Shown here piece after piece: positions 6,846 to 8,109 of a DNA stretch of 8,109 nucleotides (positions are counted from its first letter, which is position 1; each line of letters begins with the position of its first letter). Under the pieces are notes generated by a model. That model was not told where the DNA came from. It searched no databases and saw only the letters and a list, made by a program, of their open reading frames with translations. The stretch lies in NCBI RefSeq assembly GCF_002293435.1, contig NZ_DBDF01000050.1:1-8109 (forward strand), written 5' to 3'. The stretch comes from Bacteroides sp. UBA939. Lineage in GTDB: Bacteria; Bacteroidota; Bacteroidia; Bacteroidales; Bacteroidaceae. Both the position numbers and the translations under genes were made by a program.

Positions 6846-6923
6846 TTTCATCCGCAGATGACGCCGATAACACAGATTTGTTTTAAAATAAATCCGCGTA
6901 ATCCGTGTTATCTGCGGATGAAA
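6846..6923. repeat. Large imperfect hairpin repeat with CATCCGCAGAT arms, upstream of the peptidase gene
   Basis: Two 33-nt arms (6847-6879 and 6890-6922) are reverse complements at 27 of 33 positions around a 10-nt loop (GTTTTAAAAT), and one extra T-A pair closes the base. The outer 13 bp, TTCATCCGCAGAT with ATCTGCGGATGAA, pair perfectly. Two of the six mismatches become G-U pairs in plus-strand RNA and two in minus-strand RNA, so both transcripts could fold. The arms also contain loosely repeated CGCAGAT/CGCGGAT units. I recall this CGCAGATTACGC-like pattern as a recurrent intergenic repeat in Bacteroidetes and other genomes, but have not verified it here. It starts 54 bp upstream of the peptidase ATG and is not followed by a T-run. 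Confidence 0.8.
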
Positions 6924-6935
6924 GATGGTAGACTT

Positions 6936-7110
6936 AGAAACTGTTTTGATTTTTCTTTTTAAGATTTTTATCAGCTTCTTTTGAGTTTGTTTTCGGTCTG
7001 TTTTTCTCTTTTTACTCGTCACATAGCCCGCTATGCTCCTCATAAAAAACAGAAAAACATCCTCAAAAACAACTCTCAAAACAATGCTGAACAAAATCAA
7101 AACAATTTCT
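6936..7110. repeat. Complete, diverged, inverted copy (copy 3) of the palindromic MITE-like element
   Basis: In reverse complement this 175-bp stretch aligns end to end with copy 2 (2883-3056) at very roughly 80 percent identity with small gaps. Conserved blocks include GTTGTTTTTGAGGAT, CATAGCGGGCTATGTGACGAG and GACCGAAAACAAAC. Its ends are AGAAACTGTTTTGAT and ATCAAAACAATTTCT, an imperfect terminal inverted repeat. The central palindrome is CATAGCCCGCTATG (7022-7035). Unlike copies 1 and 2 it is in the opposite orientation and lies on the upstream side of the peptidase gene rather than just after a stop codon. Divergence suggests an older insertion. Confidence 0.85.
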
Positions 7111-7131
7111 TAAGCTTTTGACATACTGTCT

Positions 7132-7500
7132 TTGAATTTGTTTCTAATTGTTTTGGCGTTAAAATTACGAAAACAGAGAATAGAAAGCAAGGAAAAACCG
7201 GCATATTTATTGCAATATTACAGAACTAATTATGAACAGCTACTTATCTTAATTGATGTTGTGTCAAAAGTAAAGGATGTGAAGTTTACCTCAATGGGTA
7301 ACATTACGCTGGCAACCTGTTTTGTCCCGAAGGGTAACCCGTTTTTCGCCGATAACCACCTGAAACTTTCCGTTTCCGCGCGCTACGATATACAATGGGG
7401 TGAGTTCCTGAAATACTGTTTTACCGGTTGTCTGCATAAACTGTTCATGGTAAATGAGTTGCTTGCAGAAATAGAAGGTAGTGGAAGGATTGAGCACTGA
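7132..7500 (+). CDS. Hypothetical small ORF, coding status doubtful
   Basis: An open frame of 122 codons begins at a TTG at 7132, 22 bp past element copy 3. It has no nearby ATG, no clear ribosome binding site and no TAnnTTTG promoter. I do not recognise the product. The first half is AT-rich and reads as helical (for example YEQLLILIDVV). The part from about 7280 to 7450 is richer in G+C and contains an internal ATG at 7291. The frame ends overlapping a second small frame in the next phase (7481-7633), which raises the possibility of one gene split by a frameshift. A minus-strand frame at 7291-7554 covers the same DNA and cannot be excluded, so strand assignment is weak. Confidence 0.3.
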   Translation: MNLFLIVLALKLRKQRIESKEKPAYLLQYYRTNYEQLLILIDVVSKVKDVKFTSMGNITLATCFVPKGNPFFADNHLKLSVSARYDIQWGEFLKYCFTGCLHKLFMVNELLAEIEGSGRIEH

Positions 7501-7633
7501 CGAACTTATAGCTTTGCTGAAAATACTTGAAGCTTTGCACGGTGTGCCGTTCAATGAAGAGATAAAGACAAAGTCTCTTTCTGTACTGAGTATGATAGAT
7601 GAAGTGGTGGTGCAGGCTGAGAAACTTTGTTAG
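7481..7633 (+). CDS. Hypothetical small ORF overlapping the preceding frame
   Basis: From a GTG at 7481 (or TTG at 7490) this frame encodes about 50 residues that read like a real helical protein: STDELIALLKILEAL, then a stretch ending VVVQAEKLC. It overlaps the end of the 7132-7500 frame by 20 bp in the +1 phase. It could be a translationally coupled small gene, or the C-terminal part of a single protein whose frame was broken near 7475-7490. The purine-rich sequence before GTG and TTG lies too close for a good ribosome binding site. The stop codon falls 8 bp from the stop of the convergent 142-residue gene. No family is recognised. Confidence 0.3.
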   Translation: MEGLSTDELIALLKILEALHGVPFNEEIKTKSLSVLSMIDEVVVQAEKLC

Positions 7634-7641
7634 ATACTATA

Positions 7642-8070
7642 TTATTCCTCTATAATTCTTTTTGCATCCTCCCTGTTTATACTATACGTGTTTTCTCCGA
7701 GATACCGTATTAATTTAGCCAAACGTTCAAGTTCAGGAGCGTCGGAAAGTTCTCTAAATAGCCGTTTGAAAGTGTTGAAATCGTTTTCGTTCTTGCCTGC
7801 AATCTGTTTAGTCCTTTTTGTAAGTTTCTTCAAATCGGTTGGGAGTCCGTATGTGGCTGTTATGTCAATACCCTTTTCCTCAGCCGCTTTCAATATGAAA
7901 CGTTCAATTGCAGGGCTGATTTGAATAATGTAATGATGCTTTTCATTGTGTTTATGCAGATATAAAGAATCATTAGAAGCAACCAATTCGAAATTTTTCA
8001 AATAAGGTACTTCTTGTTTATCCTTATCTATAATGCCTACGGCAAAAGCATCATTAAAGTTCTCTTGCAT
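7642..8070 (-). CDS. Hypothetical protein with a GIIDKDK motif, possibly N-terminally truncated
   Basis: The 142-residue soluble, charged product has no signal peptide or membrane segment. Near its start a hydrophobic strand runs into two spaced aspartates (FAVGIIDKDK, 9-18). Then comes a basic, histidine-rich stretch (LHKHNEKHH, 38-46), a strand (YIIQISPA) and mostly helical sequence to the end (helices around 55-66, 101-109, 112-123, 132-142). The DxD after a buried strand recalls metal-binding aspartates of TOPRIM-type nuclease folds. The glutamate strand that should precede it is absent, so this is only a suggestion. The frame stays open for ten codons upstream of the ATG (reading WTPYTVSKV) before a TAA at 8103-8101, hinting that the true N-terminus may be longer or frame-shifted. 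Alternatively an upstream gene could end at a TAA (8077-8075) 4 bp before this ATG, in operon style. It converges with the plus-strand frames ending at 7633. Confidence 0.65.
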   Translation of the reverse strand: MQENFNDAFAVGIIDKDKQEVPYLKNFELVASNDSLYLHKHNEKHHYIIQISPAIERFILKAAEEKGIDITATYGLPTDLKKLTKRTKQIAGKNENDFNTFKRLFRELSDAPELERLAKLIRYLGENTYSINREDAKRIIEE

Positions 8071-8109
8071 GACTTTACTTACTGTGTAGGGTGTCCAGTT
8101 TTACGTTTC

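Noticed and set aside
7291..7554. 87-residue minus-strand open frame
   Set aside because: It has no recognised motif, and it overlaps plus-strand frames that read slightly better. It is kept only as an alternative reading of an uncertain region.
1..8109. CRISPR array, tRNA, rRNA or riboswitch
   Set aside because: No regularly spaced short repeats, no cloverleaf or conserved tRNA arms, and no recognised riboswitch core were seen on either strand; the repeats present are dispersed or hairpin-forming rather than spaced arrays.

Overview
The window reads as chromosomal DNA of a gut-type Bacteroides or a close Bacteroidales relative. The evidence is a 445-residue hexameric glutamate dehydrogenase of the Bacteroides type, a secreted multidomain family 9 glycoside hydrolase, a TATATTTG element matching the Bacteroides -7 consensus TAnnTTTG, starts without strong Shine-Dalgarno sites, and AT-rich intergenic DNA full of palindromic repeats. 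Species cannot be fixed from the sequence alone.

Layout, left to right: a truncated copy of a dispersed palindromic element (1-109); a GH9 hydrolase gene on the minus strand (109-2613); an intergenic stretch holding a minus-strand intrinsic terminator (2793-2832) and a full element copy (2883-3056); gdhA on the minus strand (3066-4403) with a recognisable promoter; a TAACTACT-type inverted repeat (4569-4674); a prolyl oligopeptidase lipoprotein gene on the minus strand (4680-6791); a 78-bp hairpin of a different repeat type (6846-6923); a third element copy in the opposite orientation (6936-7110); a poorly understood plus-strand stretch with two overlapping small frames (7132-7633); and a 142-residue hypothetical gene on the minus strand (7642-8070).

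The three large genes share a strand but are separated by 276-452 bp of repeat-containing DNA, so they look like independent units rather than an operon. Their biology is ordinary saccharolytic and proteolytic metabolism: plant or host glycan cleavage outside the cytoplasm, peptide cleavage at proline by a lipid-anchored peptidase, and glutamate/ammonia exchange by GDH.

No defence system, CRISPR array, transposase, tRNA or rRNA was found. The most unusual material is non-coding: a roughly 174-bp quasi-palindromic MITE-like element present three times in about 7 kb. Two copies are 108/109 identical over the shared part and sit at or within 9 bp of a stop codon. The right edge, where the 142-residue protein may be an N-terminally truncated member of a larger two-gene unit, is the least resolved part.
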